NCBI GenBank assembly: GCA_030267965.1
Contig: BRYA01000500.1
Location: 22,425 to 86,424 of the forward strand
From: Triparma columacea
Taxonomy: Eukaryota; Sar; Bolidophyceae; Parmales; Triparmaceae
DNA length: 64,000 nucleotides
Reading direction: 5' to 3'
Every line of letters starts with the position of its first letter. Position 1 is the first letter of the stretch. The notes under the pieces were generated by a model. That model was given only the letters and a program-made list of their open reading frames with translations, did no database searches and was not told the DNA's origin. Positions 1-10,920 of the stretch are shown piece by piece. Position numbers and translations under genes: made by a program.

Positions 1-334
1 ATGGCTCAAGCTTAGGGCCGAAGAAGAGAACTCCCTTCAAGTGACCCTTGTGGTTTGCTACAAGCTGCTTGATGGCCTCAGAGGTGTTGTTGGCTGCAAT
101 CTTCACGCTTACCATGTCTCCAGAATTACTAACATCATTCTCCCCCCACGTAGCGCATACCACGAAGTCTTCCTCGGCACCACCCTCTCCCACAACAGCT
201 GAGTCGGCTTCTCGAGATTTGATGGCCTTAAGGACTTGGAAGGAGGTCCACCCTGACTTCGTAAGGGTACCTAGGGGGAGATTTAGAGGCTTCCAATTAG
301 CGATGTCGCTGTCACCGACAAAGAAGACCTTCAT
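1..334 (-). CDS. SGNH/GDSL-type hydrolase, N-terminal part (partial)
   Basis: Reads on the minus strand from an ATG at 334 and is still open at the window edge, giving about 111 N-terminal residues. The start MKVFFVGDSD carries a GDS block I motif with the expected nucleophile Ser. About 60 residues on, GENDVS fits the block III GxND motif that helps form the oxyanion hole in SGNH hydrolases. Spacing and the following FFGPK strand fit the family. The rest, including the C-terminal DxxH, lies outside the window. The substrate cannot be predicted; members are lipases, esterases and acetyl-hydrolases. It is divergent to the gene at 578, with a 243 bp spacer. A plus-strand frame over the same bases looks like a shadow. 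Confidence 0.55.
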   Translation of the reverse strand, partial: MKVFFVGDSDIANWKPLNLPLGTLTKSGWTSFQVLKAIKSREADSAVVGEGGAEEDFVVCATWGENDVSNSGDMVSVKIAANNTSEAIKQLVANHKGHLKGVLFFGPKLEP

Positions 335-577
335 CCATCACAAGAAAATGGTTTCCCTGATTTTTGGGTCGAAGCAAGATTTTCACACACAACGCAGCTT
401 CTGTTGCATAGCTTTGAGATTGTCACAGGTTCCCTTCTGCGGATCTCTTGTTTGGCGGTTGTATTACACAATATTATCACTCGTCGAGAGAAGAATTTTC
501 GCGCAACACTGACTGTAAGGGAAGATACAGGTCTGCTTTGTAAGCTTTTCTAGCCCGACAAAGGATATTTTATAGAA

Positions 578-1404
578 ATGGGTGCCGGCGCTTCCCTAGG
601 TACCGAGGGTGCCGAGCAGCTCACGAAGGAGGAGCTCGAGAGTATATACGAAGGCGCATTGGGGGTGGTTCGCGAGAAGGTGGGGGGGAGGATTAGCGAT
701 GAAGCCGCATTCATCCAGGTAGTGGAGAGCAAATTCAACATTGCAGATGGTAGATTCCGGGACCTTCTGCTGTCGGCCGCGCCGAAGTCTCCGAGGAGTG
801 GCATTATCCCACCGAACGTTCCGAAAATTGCTCTCGTTGAGGTGAGGCCCTTGGCAAACCAGTAACTTCCACGCACCCAAAAGGATATGACCCTCTTTAA
901 TCTGACCCTTCTCCTCCCCCCTCCCCATTCTCTTCTCCCCTCCTCCCCCTCCTCCCTCAGGGTCGGCTGACGCAGCAGGAGCTCAAGGAAGCCCTGAACC
1001 GTTCTGGCCTTTCCTTTGCCTCCGTTGACCCTCACGAGGTGTTGGACGCCGACACCCAGATCTCGAATCTCTTCGACGAGATCGAGACCATCCTCGGTAA
1101 CAAGAAGCCCACGCTCTTGAAGGAGTCCGACAAAGACGGCATCGGTAACGTCGACTGGAAGGCCCTCGAAATGCTCGGTGACGAGTCCCTAATCCAGAAG
1201 GAGAAGGAGAAGCCCAAGATCGACGCCAGCCACTCAGGGTCAGACCACAGCAACAAGGCGTTGCAGAAGCTGGGGACTATCAAGGCTGTGGACAACAAGA
1301 AACTAAGGTCGAGGCTGGGGAGCGATATGAGCATGGACCAAATCAAACAGCAGCAGGTCGCGGAGGCGAGGGAAAGGAAAAAGAAACAGGACGCGAACAA
1401 CTGA
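578..1404 (+). CDS. Small EF-hand-like protein with N-myristoylation motif
   Basis: Two exons, 578-841 and 961-1404, flank a 119-nt phase-0 intron (GTGAGG...CTCAG), giving 235 aa. The N-terminus MGAGASL matches the N-myristoylation pattern (Gly2, Ser6), so membrane anchoring is plausible. Two weak EF-hand-like stretches are visible: one around the exon junction (EGRLTQQELKEAL) and a second, SDKDGIGNVDWKAL, where the loop positions D-K-D-G-I-G fit a calcium loop but the last acidic residue is poor. The C-terminus is basic and helical. AATAAA occurs at about 1443, shortly after the stop. The precise family is not recognised; a calcium-responsive membrane adaptor is an inference. Confidence 0.6.
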
Positions 1405-1564
1405 CTTGATTTTCAAGGGGGACGGGGGGGAGGGGTGATGTCAATAAAAGCAAGGACACAGAGTGATAAAGAATGGGATTAAAAAGGTTCACAAAAATCT
1501 TATTCTCAGTTCAGTCGTTTTTAGTATTTTGTTTTGTCTTTTTTTCCTCGTCCTCCATAATTCA

Positions 1565-4500
1565 TTACAAGAACCCGAAGCCTCCTCCTTGTCCTCCAGT
1601 TTTCGGTGTACAAACATCTCTCTCCCCATCCCCTCCCCCTTCATCTTCCCACCTCCTAGTTTCCGCGCTAAGCAAAGCCCCAGTCGGTGTGAATCTCCTG
1701 TTCCTAGCGGACCTTTCTAACGCCATTATCCTCCTCTCCTGCTGCAGGTCATGGTCAGCGTAATCAGCTACGAAAGCTGATAGTATTTCACATGGTTTCC
1801 CCCCCGCATCCTCACACTGTGGTAACGCTGCAATATCACTTGCTTTAGGTCTAGTCTTAGGGTCAAGTGATATCATGTCCTTGAGTGTATCGCATAGTTG
1901 TGTTGACCTGGAGGGGGGGAGGCCTACGAATGGACCGGACCTTATCGCCCTCCACCGTTCGCCCTCGGATGGGAGCTCGAATAAAGGACCGCAGGCAAGC
2001 TCGAGGAGGGTCAGACCTAGAGAGAAGACGTCCATAGAGGCGGACTTTGGAGTGGTGAAGTCAAGGGACTCGAGGGGCAGGTACTGTGAGTAGAGAGGGG
2101 GTGGGAGAGAGGAGGCAGGGTGGGTTTTTGTTAGTAAGGTAGCGGCACTTCCTCCCCCTTCAGCCTCAAAATTATTTCCCCCCCTCCACACTTACCTTAG
2201 TGTCTCCATCATGTCCGTCCATAACCTCCCCTTCTCTAGTGCTCATCCCAAAGTCCCCAATCTTACAAACCACTCCCTGCTCCCCTCTATCCTGCAGCAT
2301 AATATTCGCCGGTTTAATATCCAGGTGTACAACATTCTTAGAATGCATAAACTTCAAACCCTCGCAAACGTCATGCGCTATCTTCCAGATTGTAGGGGTA
2401 GGTGTCAAGCGACCGGCTACGTCTTTACCGCCGGGACAGGTTAGGTAGAAATCCAGGGCTGAGGTGGAGGTGGGGGCGTAGCCGGAGGGGTAGGGGATAC
2501 CATCTGCGGAAGTTAAGGAACGCACGCGAGGTCCGGTCCTGGGATTAGGGAGTGGGGGGGGTGGGGGTGGGTGGGGGTGGGTGTGTAAGGTGGTTGATGT
2601 TGTGCTCTGTGTATCTCTCTCCTAAAATCAATCTCCCTCTTACCTTTTCCACCCCGCTCCCATCCCCTCCTTGAACATGTTAAGATTCCCTCTACTACAA
2701 AGTTCAGTCTGACTGTAAAAGTACTTATCCTCCTGCCACGCTTTAACAAAGAGCAGCAGGAACTCGCAGCTCTTCCCCTCTTTAGCAAACCCATCCGTCT
2801 CTTGTAGGTGTTGCATCATTTCAACTTCCCTCAATACGACCTTGCGTTCCTTTTTACCTCGAAATTGCTTCTTGTTCCTCTTAACCGCCCACACCTTCCC
2901 TTTCCTGTCCCTGACCTTGAATACGTCCGACTGGGTGCCCATTCCAAGATCCCCGATTTTAGAGAAGTGAGTTAAAAACGTCATGTCATCCTCTTCGTCG
3001 TCGTCGTCATAATCATCCCAGACTTCCTGTCCCCCCTTTTTACTCTTCGTATTACTCCCCCCCTTATGTAACGCGACGACTTTCTTCTTCGCGAAGTCCC
3101 TATCCTCTCTCGTACCCCACTGTGGTATTCTAACCCTCAATCCCCCTTCCTTCGTCCCTCCGTCTTCAGGTATAACCTTCCATTCTTTAACCCCCGGTGT
3201 TCTAACCGGTGTAGGTGGGCATATCATAGGGCTATCAATCCCTCCTTTATCCACATCGTCTTTCCTGACCCTTGTGCGGCCTGTTGAAGAGGTGGATAGA
3301 CCGCAGTCGAACGCTGACATGTCGGGCATGGGACGGACTAGGATTGAAGAGGAGGTGGAGGAGGAGGTGGAGATGTTTATGGAAGACGTTGAGGTATCTT
3401 GAGCGGATGGGGCGGTGAGGTTATGGTGGGGGGTTGAGGTTAGGGAGGTTGAGGTTGATGTAGATGTCGGCCGTGAGGGTGTGAGGCGTGAGAACGAGGA
3501 TGAGGAGGTGGTGGTCGGGTTCGCGTTTGGTGACTGTGGTGTTGTGTCGTTACACCCTTCCTGATTTGGTGTGTCCGATCTCCCCTCCGTCATGACGTGT
3601 ACAGTCGTGTCCTGCTTGATGTCCTCCTCCTGTGTTGTTGGTCTCCTGAATTTCTTGACCACCGTTTTTTGGTTCTCCGTCTCGTTCATTGTATCTAACA
3701 GTGTTTCATGCGGGTCGTTCGTATCCCTTGTCGGTGTCGTTGCTGGTAGTGGTGTAGCCAAGTCAACGTCTTCCATCATGTTGTCAAACTCCAGTCTCAC
3801 ACCCTCGTCCCATCTCTCAACCTCGTCCCCGCTGCTCCCCTGGCTCTGCGCGTCGATGCTGCTAAGGCTGTCGTCGACCCCCTGCTGCGGGTGTCCCCCG
3901 TGGGTCATTTCCCCGCGCTGCGTGGCCAGTGTAATTTCCGTCTTCCCTCCCTGTCCCCCCCCTAATTTCCCTCTGTGCATTCGGTGTCCTTCGCTAAAGT
4001 CATGTTGTTGCACGTCCGAGGATTCCGAGGAGTGTTGTGGGGGGACGCGAAGCTGGGGGCTCCATAGGGGTTGCTGACGCATGGGTGAGGAACCCCTTGC
4101 GTCATCCTTGCGGCTGTTCAAGCCACCTGAACAAAGGTAGGCGGGGGGAGGGTTGAAGTCGAACGTCCCCGGAGATGCCGTGACTCGTTTCTGGTTAGTA
4201 ACGCGTGGTAGGGAGTCGGGGAAACGACCCATCCAGAATGTATTGTTCGTGTTAGAGGGAGGTTGGGAGGGGGGTTGGGGGAGGGATGGGTGGGAGGATG
4301 TTTGGGATGATGTGTACGATGATGTGTGTGATGATGTGGGAGGGTGTGACAAAGGTTGGTCCTGTGGTTTGTGGTTGCTTTGGGGGTAGTGGCTGTAGGA
4401 GGGGTCCTCCTGTTCAAAGTCTGAGGGTGTGCCCCCGCTCCTGTTGGTGTAGGGGGTCTGGGGTCCGCCGAAACCCGTGAGGAGGTAGCTAGGGTGTGAG

Positions 4501-4919
4501 GAGCTCTTCGTTGCCTTGGTCTTCTTTATGGTGCCCTCGACGCCCTGTTCTAGCCATGGTGAGAATGATTTTAGTTGCGTCATATTGTTCATAACGTCAT
4601 TCCCACCTCCCTCCCCTATCCCCCAACCCTCGTCCATGCTTAGGTCGTTCCCCCCTAGTTCCCTTTCTGTGAATATACCCGCACCCTTCCCTTGGAATTT
4701 CACCGCGGAGTTTCCCTGACCCTTACCCATAGAAACCTTCCCCCCCTTTACGTTACCAATGTCAGCCAACGCGAAGTTAATGTTCCTTCCCGGTGACTTT
4801 CGTGGTGAGGCATTTGGTCCCCCCCCGTGTGGTGAGGATGAGTCGAGGTGGTGGTTCCGCTTACGCTTGGGGGAGGAGAACTTTGTAGGGGTCGTGGGGG
4901 GGAAGGAGGGGGAGGACAT
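1565..4919 (-). CDS. WEE1: WEE1/MYT1-like protein kinase
   Basis: Three exons (4919-2644, 2538-2196, 2083-1565) encode about 1,045 aa. Introns are 105 nt (phase 2) and 112 nt (phase 0). The first ~650 residues are a disordered Ser/Thr/Pro-rich region with long ST runs and many SP/TP sites, as expected for a kinase regulated by phosphorylation. The catalytic domain has a glycine-rich loop (IGDLGMGTQSDVF), VAIK-type Lys (WAVKR), helix-C Glu (REVEMM), a catalytic loop HLDIKPANIML and GDFG. The HLDIKP form, rather than HRDLKP, is typical of WEE1/MYT1. After DFG comes YLPLESL and DVFSLGLTLLELA. In the family the role is inhibitory phosphorylation of CDK1 before mitosis. WEE1 versus MYT1 is not settled; no membrane anchor is seen, favouring WEE1. 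Confidence 0.85.
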
Positions 4920-6007
4920 TTTGTTGAGATTAAGGGGGGGGTAAGAAGGTTGAGGAGCGAGTTTGTAGGAAGGGTTTGTAGGAAGGGCTTGTAGGAAGGG
5001 TGAAGGGTATGTAGGAAGGGTTTGTTAGGAGAGAGGGGAGGAGGGGAGGAGGAAGGGTGAATTGAGTCTTGGTTGGGTAATGTGGTTGTGGAATGGTTTG
5101 TGTAGACGTGAGTGCGGTGTCTGTCTTAGATAGTGTCTATCTTAGAGAGTGTCTGTCTTAGAGAGTGTCTCAGAAAGTATCTCACGCCTTCTGAAACTTT
5201 GTCAAGCCTTCTAGCGTCTTCTAGCGTCTTCTAACGTCTTCTATCGCCTTCTATCGCCTTCTAACGTCTTCTATCGTCTTCTACGCCTTCTCTAAGCTTC
5301 TCCCACCCTGTCAATCCTTTGGGTGGATCCTTTTCTCTCAACAAGCTTCTCTCCTCTCCTCTCAGTGCGCTTCTCCTCTCAACAAGGTTCTCCTCTCAAC
5401 GCAGTTCTCCTTTCAAGTTGATTCTCTCAATCCTTGTCCTGTTTCGTCCTGTTTTGGCCTCCTTGTTTGGCACCTTGTGGATGAACTGTTGTGTTGGAAG
5501 CCTCTCTTTTTGTGGCTATAGATGTTGTTATAGTTGTTTATTGGGTATGTATGTTATATTGTATGTATAGTTATTGTATAGGTGTAGTTAATAAGTTGTA
5601 TTGATGTAAATTGTGGGTAAAAAGGAGGAAAAGACTTGGCTCGATGAAAAAAAAAGGTCTTGGGAGTCAATTTGCCTCAAAAGCAGCTTATCTACGCGTA
5701 TTATACAGTACACTACAGCTATATTGATAGTATATTGATGCTATATTGCGTTGTTGAGGAGAATTAACGAAACGGCGAGCCAAGACTTTCAAAAGGCTAT
5801 TTTAGGGCGATGGAGGGAAAGGGGGGAAAGCCCCTCGGCTCTCCTTTCGACTCTTGCTTCCAAGATGAAACTTTCTCAGAGGTTGACTCCAATATTAGCA
5901 CCTACACGACACTTCTGACTAAGTGGAGTAGCTTCAAGGCTTTGTTGATCACTTTCACGTCGTAATTTGCCGCTATAAACTTACATTTGGTGTAGGTTCG
6001 CTCAAAA
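4920..6007. other. Intergenic spacer rich in degenerate short repeats
   Basis: This 1.1 kb divergent spacer lies between the kinase start and the ankyrin-MYND start. It holds at least three short-period repeat tracts: GTAGGAAGGGTTT-type units at about 4965-5030, AGAGTGTCTGTCTT-type units at 5120-5180, and a run of about ten CTTCTANCGT 10-mers at 5200-5290. The distal part is less repetitive and should hold the promoters. No convincing gene was found; an 83-codon frame at 5319-5570 lies in low-complexity Ser/Leu sequence and was not accepted. Confidence 0.6.
5200..5290. repeat. Degenerate CTTCTANCGT tandem repeat
   Basis: About ten head-to-tail copies of a roughly 10-bp unit, CTTCTAGCGT/CTTCTATCGC, with single-base variation. 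It is directly visible and non-coding. Confidence 0.8.
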
Positions 6008-7150
6008 ATGGAATCGCAAACAGAGGTGCAATCGCCCAAATCATCAGAGACCACAAATGTGGCAGTGCATAGTTGGGACGATTTCACAGATGGTCAACAG
6101 TTGTGCTTGGGATGGGCTGATGAGAAAGACTGGGATCGCATTAAGGGGTATGCCAAGGAACATGGTCCTGAGGTTTTGTTTGGCGTTTATTCAGTGCTTG
6201 TTGGTGAGAAATGGGGCGTAGTTTCAGTCCTCACTAAAGCCTCTCGTCACAATTGTGTTGAGATGGTCAAGCTTACCTTAGAGGCCGGCTTCGACAACAA
6301 GGAAGCCATGTGCATAGCCGCAGATATATCAATGAAGAATAGTGACAATTCAACAATCTTGAGATTGCTCTTAGAACATGGACTTGACCCTAATATGGAC
6401 CTACGAGTCGAAGGGGTGGTGAAATACTCGTCCAACCTTTTGATATCTGCTGCTGAAATGGGACACATTGATAAGGCCATAGCACTTCTCGATCATGGAG
6501 CAAATGTGAACAAGACAGTGGTTACCCCTAATGGACATGTTCTTTCGCCACTTTCATGGGCTCTCTGTAATGGATCACATGATATATTCAGGCTGTTTCT
6601 CACGCGCGGTGCTATTCCATCCACCAACGACGTGCTTTTTGTGTTTCGTCACTGCCTCAAAGCGTGCGAAGGAAAACACCCTAAGCTTAGTAGAGATGTC
6701 GCAATAAAGATGTTCGCAACATTTCTTCATCTCGGAAAGCCCGATTCCGACGTAGTTCGAGACAAAATCAGTTTACCCCATCGTTCCAGATGCGATCCTA
6801 CAATCGCCAACATCACGAAACATTACCTTCAAGGCCGTCCCTTCTGCTGCTTTGTTTGCGAGGCTCTAACTGCCAAGGAGCGTGACAAGCTCCTAATGTG
6901 TCCCTGTCGCAACGTCGCCTACTGCTCTCGGGAGTGCCAGGTCAAGCACTGGAGGGAGCACAGGGTGCAATGCACGGGACCGCTGAACGAAAGGGGGGAG
7001 AGTGAGGCTATGGTCAAGAAAAGATCCAAGACAGGGAAGGGAGCGGCGGCGGGAGGAGCGGATGTGGGAGTAGCGGAAGGAGCAGGTGTGACGGGAAAGA
7101 ATGGCAAGAAGGGGAAGAAGGGCAAGAATAATAGGGGTAAGAAGAAGTGA
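6008..7150 (+). CDS. Ankyrin-repeat protein with C-terminal MYND zinc finger
   Basis: A single exon of 380 aa. The first ~260 residues are helical with ankyrin-like repeats, for example LRLLLEHGLDPNMD, AIALLDHGANVNK and IFRLFLTRGAIP. A MYND zinc finger follows at about residues 280-322, with the Cys/His pattern C-x2-C...C-x-C...YCSRECQ...HWREH...C complete. The tail is a very basic Gly/Lys stretch ending in KKGKKGKNNRGKKK, a possible nuclear or RNA-binding tail. ANK-MYND proteins generally work as protein-interaction adaptors; no enzymatic domain (for example SET) is present. It is less GC-rich than its neighbours and has no intron, which may mean it is a younger or expanded family member. 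Its partner is unknown. Confidence 0.85.
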   Translation: MESQTEVQSPKSSETTNVAVHSWDDFTDGQQLCLGWADEKDWDRIKGYAKEHGPEVLFGVYSVLVGEKWGVVSVLTKASRHNCVEMVKLTLEAGFDNKEAMCIAADISMKNSDNSTILRLLLEHGLDPNMDLRVEGVVKYSSNLLISAAEMGHIDKAIALLDHGANVNKTVVTPNGHVLSPLSWALCNGSHDIFRLFLTRGAIPSTNDVLFVFRHCLKACEGKHPKLSRDVAIKMFATFLHLGKPDSDVVRDKISLPHRSRCDPTIANITKHYLQGRPFCCFVCEALTAKERDKLLMCPCRNVAYCSRECQVKHWREHRVQCTGPLNERGESEAMVKKRSKTGKGAAAGGADVGVAEGAGVTGKNGKKGKKGKNNRGKKK

Positions 7151-7382
7151 ACGAAACAAAACAGTAATGCGGTGGCTGTAAGCAATTTTTCAGAATTGGA
7201 TGTACATCAAATTGCTTATTTCTTATTGCGATTAGCGTGAGAATGAACAATTTCATATTTCCTTATTTTGACCCTCTTCTTTTTCGTTGCCCTCTTCGCC
7301 ACTCCATCGCATCTTCACCCTCCAACTATTTATCTCTTTGCCCCCCAATTTACACACAAATTCAATTAATAGATACGCTATA

Positions 7383-7896
7383 ATGTCATCAAACACACAA
7401 CAATTTGAATCTTGGCGCGTGGTAAGTTACTCAAACGCCAAATACACACACATCAACCCCATATATCCTCATGTGATTCTAAACGCCTCTCATCTTCTCT
7501 CCTCTACCTATCTATCTCTCTCTCTCCCTTTCTCTCTCTCCCCCCACACGCTACCCCTCTAAATCTTACATATCTTCCCCCCCCCCTCCTCCTCCTCCTC
7601 CTCCCCCCACCCTTTAGGAGAAAGTGCGTCCCTCCGGTCCTCCCACCTCGACAAGTTGGTCAACCTCCACCGGTGCCTTCCACAACGCCGGTCTAGCAAC
7701 CTTCGTAGAAACCAGATCCCAATGGAAAGTACGGACCGTACAAACAACACCACCACCACCACCACCTGTAAGGTACGATGAGCTGGTTAATGGGTTGACA
7801 CAAACTACTAGGACTTGGGAACTTCCGGGGAGGATGAAACTTGAGGATCTGGTGGACGTTTTTAACGATATATGGGAGTGCGAACAGGGATTCTGA
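7383..7896 (+). CDS. Gag1-like clamp domain protein (former DUF4050)
   Basis: Two exons, 7383-7421 and 7618-7896, with a 196-nt phase-0 intron (GTAAGT...TTTAG), give 105 aa. The protein fits a small eukaryotic family: an FHNAGLATFVETRSQW block, a Pro run, then YDELVNG and a C-terminal MKLEDLVDVFNDIWECEQGF. This resembles the N/F-hydrophobic-W...YDELL...LPEMVDFLVDIWxxEGL pattern I recall for the plant and fungal domain. The first exon codes only 13 residues. Convergent with eIF3L, 144 bp apart. The family's fungal members have been linked to TORC1 control; whether this one is cannot be read from sequence. Confidence 0.55.
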
Positions 7897-8040
7897 ACGA
7901 TTGTAGGGCGGATTTATTTTTGTCATAGAATGAATGAGGTGTTTGGGACTTTCATTTTTCAAAGCTCAATTCATTAACCTCCCATCCCCCCCTTTCACTC
8001 TTCCCCCCCACTCCCCTCCCTCCTCAAACCCCCCCCCTCT

Positions 8041-10008
8041 TCACTTGCCGACCTGTATCCTGTTAACATCCCTCCTGGCGAAGCTATCCCCCTGAATATT
8101 ACTAACAAAGTAAACATCAGTCTTGGCTTTCCTCTTCCCCTTTTCAACCTTAACCTCATCCCCCACAATATGGAACCCGATATCCCCCGTCCCCATAACA
8201 GGTACTTTCCCCTGATCAACGCTCGCGTCTCCACTTCCATCGCGGTTGTCGAATTTCCTGGTCTCCTCAACCTGTAGTCCTTTAAGTTTAAGGCTAAGGA
8301 TATCCTTCAACCCTCCCCCTCCACCTCCAACCAGTTTCTCGACCTTGTCGACTCCTACGTTGCTGTATAGCTTCAAGGTGCTCCTAGTCTTACCAAGCCC
8401 ACGAGCCCTCTCCGCCCTTGCGACCGCCATCTTAACCTGTTTCTTATAGAAGTCCGCGCTCTTGTTAGTCCCCTTCTCGTCTTCCGTGAACTTGGGCACC
8501 CCCGGGCTTACGAATTTCGGGCACCCGAAAGTGTAGAGTTCTTCAAACCCCTCCTCCCCCTCTTCGATCTTGCTCAGCTTATCACCGAATCTCTCTTGTA
8601 TGGTTTTAACCACGTCGTCATCAACCTTAACGCCCCCACCTCCCATTCCCACCAGGACAGTGACAAGTGCCACCATCTTCATCTCGAGTTTCCCGAACTG
8701 CTCCTGCCCTTTTGTACCCTTTAGTAGGTACCCCGTCTTGAAACCACGACCGATCGCGTTGCACATGGAGGATAGTGTCCTCGCGGCGTCCCTAGTCCTC
8801 CCTACAGCCATGTAGCTTACGCCCAGGTGGTAGCTGAGGCTTAGCTGCGCAGCGAACAGACCGGCGTGGAGGGAGTTCTTGTCTGTTAGGGAGATGAATG
8901 ATACTGCGGTTAGGGAGGAGGTGAAATCACCGAGAAGACAGGAGAGACGGGAGAGGGATAGAGCGCCGAAGTAACCGAGGACACGGTGCATCTGGGAGGG
9001 GGAGGACTGGCCGGTTGGGTCGGATTGTAATTTCGAGAGATTGATTACACCGGTAAGGAGACGCATTACCGTGGGGAGATCCCAGACGTCCTGGTTATCA
9101 CGGAGGAGGATGGACTGGGGTGAGGTTGTCTCCCCCTTGCAGGCTACGGAGTGGCGGTACTGGCAGAAACCCTGGAACTGGTAAACGAACTCATGGCAGA
9201 CCTCAAACGCCCACTCTGGTAGTATCATGAAGGTTCCTTCTTCGGAGCTTTTGGGGTCGGAGGTGAGGACGGCCTCAAAGAGGGCGACGTATGTTGACCA
9301 TGAGGATATCTTGTCAGACAAAGTCGGGCGGAGGGAGGTGAAGGTGTGACGTAGCACGAGCTCGGAGTAGAAGGCGAGGAAGAGAGGGTCGGACTCACAC
9401 TCGGAGGCTACGGCTTCGGCGGGAGGCCAGGGGGAGGAGGAGTAGAACTTGTTGGACAGCTTTACGAAGGAACCAGAGTACTGGGGGGCATTGGGTGGGG
9501 AGGTTGGGGGGGGAGGGAGGGGAGGGGGGTGAGGTTGTGTATTTATATGGGTATAATGGGGTTTTATGGGCGTTTATGGGTATGTATGGGGTATGTATGG
9601 GGTATGAATGTCCTTATATGATTGTAAATCTCCGTATATGTTGGTATATGTTGGTATATGGTCATGTAGAGTAAGGGCTTAGATGGGGGGACATAAATGT
9701 TTGTCCCATTTGTTCGTTCATTATTAATGTATGTACGTATGTTTGTGTGTTTATGGATATATAGTGTGTGTGTGTGAACATAAATCTAGTCATATATCCC
9801 AAATATAGCCAAATTGGAGAAAAGAAACAACATTCATGTTCACACGTCGACATTGTGGGCATATTTGGCCATATTTTTGAGCCTCAATATGGTTACTTAC
9901 AAGATCTTTCATCTCATCTATCCTTTGACTACGTCTACAAGCATCATGGAGATCGAAAATGAAGTCTGCGACCTCCTGAGGGAGAGATGAGGCTGCTAAT
10001 TCAGACAT
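8041..10008 (-). CDS. EIF3L: Eukaryotic translation initiation factor 3 subunit L (complete copy)
   Basis: Two exons: 10008-9901 (MSELAASSLPQEVADF..., 36 codons) and 9480-8041. They are joined across a 420-nt phase-0 intron (GTAAGT...CCCAG), giving 515 aa, close to animal eIF3L (about 560). The exon junction gives MKDL-YSGSFVKLSNKFYSS and then PWP and LYSEL-type stretches followed by FVYQFQGFCQYR, the hallmark of the eIF3L PCI-family subunit. The factor is part of eIF3, which scaffolds 43S pre-initiation complex assembly in the cytosol. The C-terminal ~60 residues (from about 8270 downward) are unique to this copy; the rest is duplicated at 12446-14324. Confidence 0.9.
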
Positions 10009-10139
10009 GAGGGAAAATAAATGGGTTGGCCTTTTTTTGCTTGGCCAGAAAAGGGCTCCAGAACCCTAACCCTTTTGTTGGATTTGGATTTGGATTGGAA
10101 TTCGCGTAATGCACTCAACATTCGCTTCGCTCATTCATT
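8270..10139. repeat. Segmental duplication, copy A (eIF3L)
   Basis: Nearly identical in direct orientation to 12446-14324. It covers most of eIF3L exon 2, the intron, exon 1 and about 130 bp upstream. Similarity starts at ACCTGTAGTCC, inside the last coding exon, and fades after CATTCGCTTCGCTCATTCATT upstream of exon 1. Divergence is low in exons and somewhat higher in the intron and 5' flank. Confidence 0.9.
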
Positions 10140-10384
10140 ATCGAACTACATGCAATGCCTCCGGACTCACATTTAACCCTAAGAAAAGGCTATTCTGATC
10201 ATTTTAGTTGAGGTGAGATGGGAAAGAAAGTGGTTTAATGTCAACGTGTCGTGGTAATATTTTTAATTATCGGTACAAATATAGCGGCACTTTCGCGAGG
10301 TACTTTTGCCATTAACTTCCGAGGTCGTAAAAGAGTGTCTTGAAGTCAAACATCTCAGCTCCGTCACTTCCGAAGGAAAAAAAT

Positions 10385-10563
10385 TCTGACCCTAACCCTA
10401 ACCCTAAAAACCCTAACCCTAACCCTAACCCTAACCATAACCATAACACACACACACACACACACACTCTCTCTCTCTCTCTCACATACACGCAACTCTC
10501 TCTCCTTAATCAATCACATGTACTCACACACACATACAGCAACAATACACTCAACACATACAC

Positions 10564-10601
<38 letters not shown>

Positions 10602-10920
10602 CGACCTCGTAAACCTAACCGTAACCCTAACCATCACCCTCATACACTCACTCACTCACTCAGCACTCCACCTTCCATACTCTCTAACCCTCTCTCTCTG
10701 CTACTCTCTCCCCTCAACGTAACCTAACTCTAACATAACCCTAACCCTAACCGACCCTAACCCTAACATAACCCTAACCGACCCTAACCGTAACCCTCTC
10801 TTCTTTCTCTTCTCCCTTCTCTCAGCAACACACCTCTCCGTTTAAGAGCGACTGGAAGTACCCCTAACAGAAGCACTCTTCACTCCTCAGCGCTATAACC
10901 CTAACCCTAACATAAACAGC
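10385..10920 (+). repeat. Interstitial CCCTAA telomere-like repeats with CA/CT microsatellites
   Basis: A perfect-to-near-perfect (CCCTAA)n tract at about 10388-10437 is followed by (CA)n and (CT)n runs, another (CA)n at about 10568-10598, and scattered CCCTAA clusters at 10616-10640, 10715-10800 and 10896-10915. Variants such as CATAAC and CCGACCCTAA indicate decay. CCCTAA on the plus strand is the orientation of a left chromosome end, so sequence to the right would be the interior. It sits between the two eIF3L copies. Confidence 0.85.

Noticed and set aside
48..512. 154-codon plus-strand frame
   Set aside because: Antisense to the SGNH-like frame, which has real GDS and GxND motifs; the plus frame has no protein-like pattern.
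5319..5570. 83-codon plus-strand frame
   Set aside because: Leu/Ser low complexity, no splice partner, no family resemblance.
10340..10612. 90-codon frame with NPNPN and HTHT repeats
   Set aside because: It is a translation of CCCTAA and CA microsatellites, not a gene.
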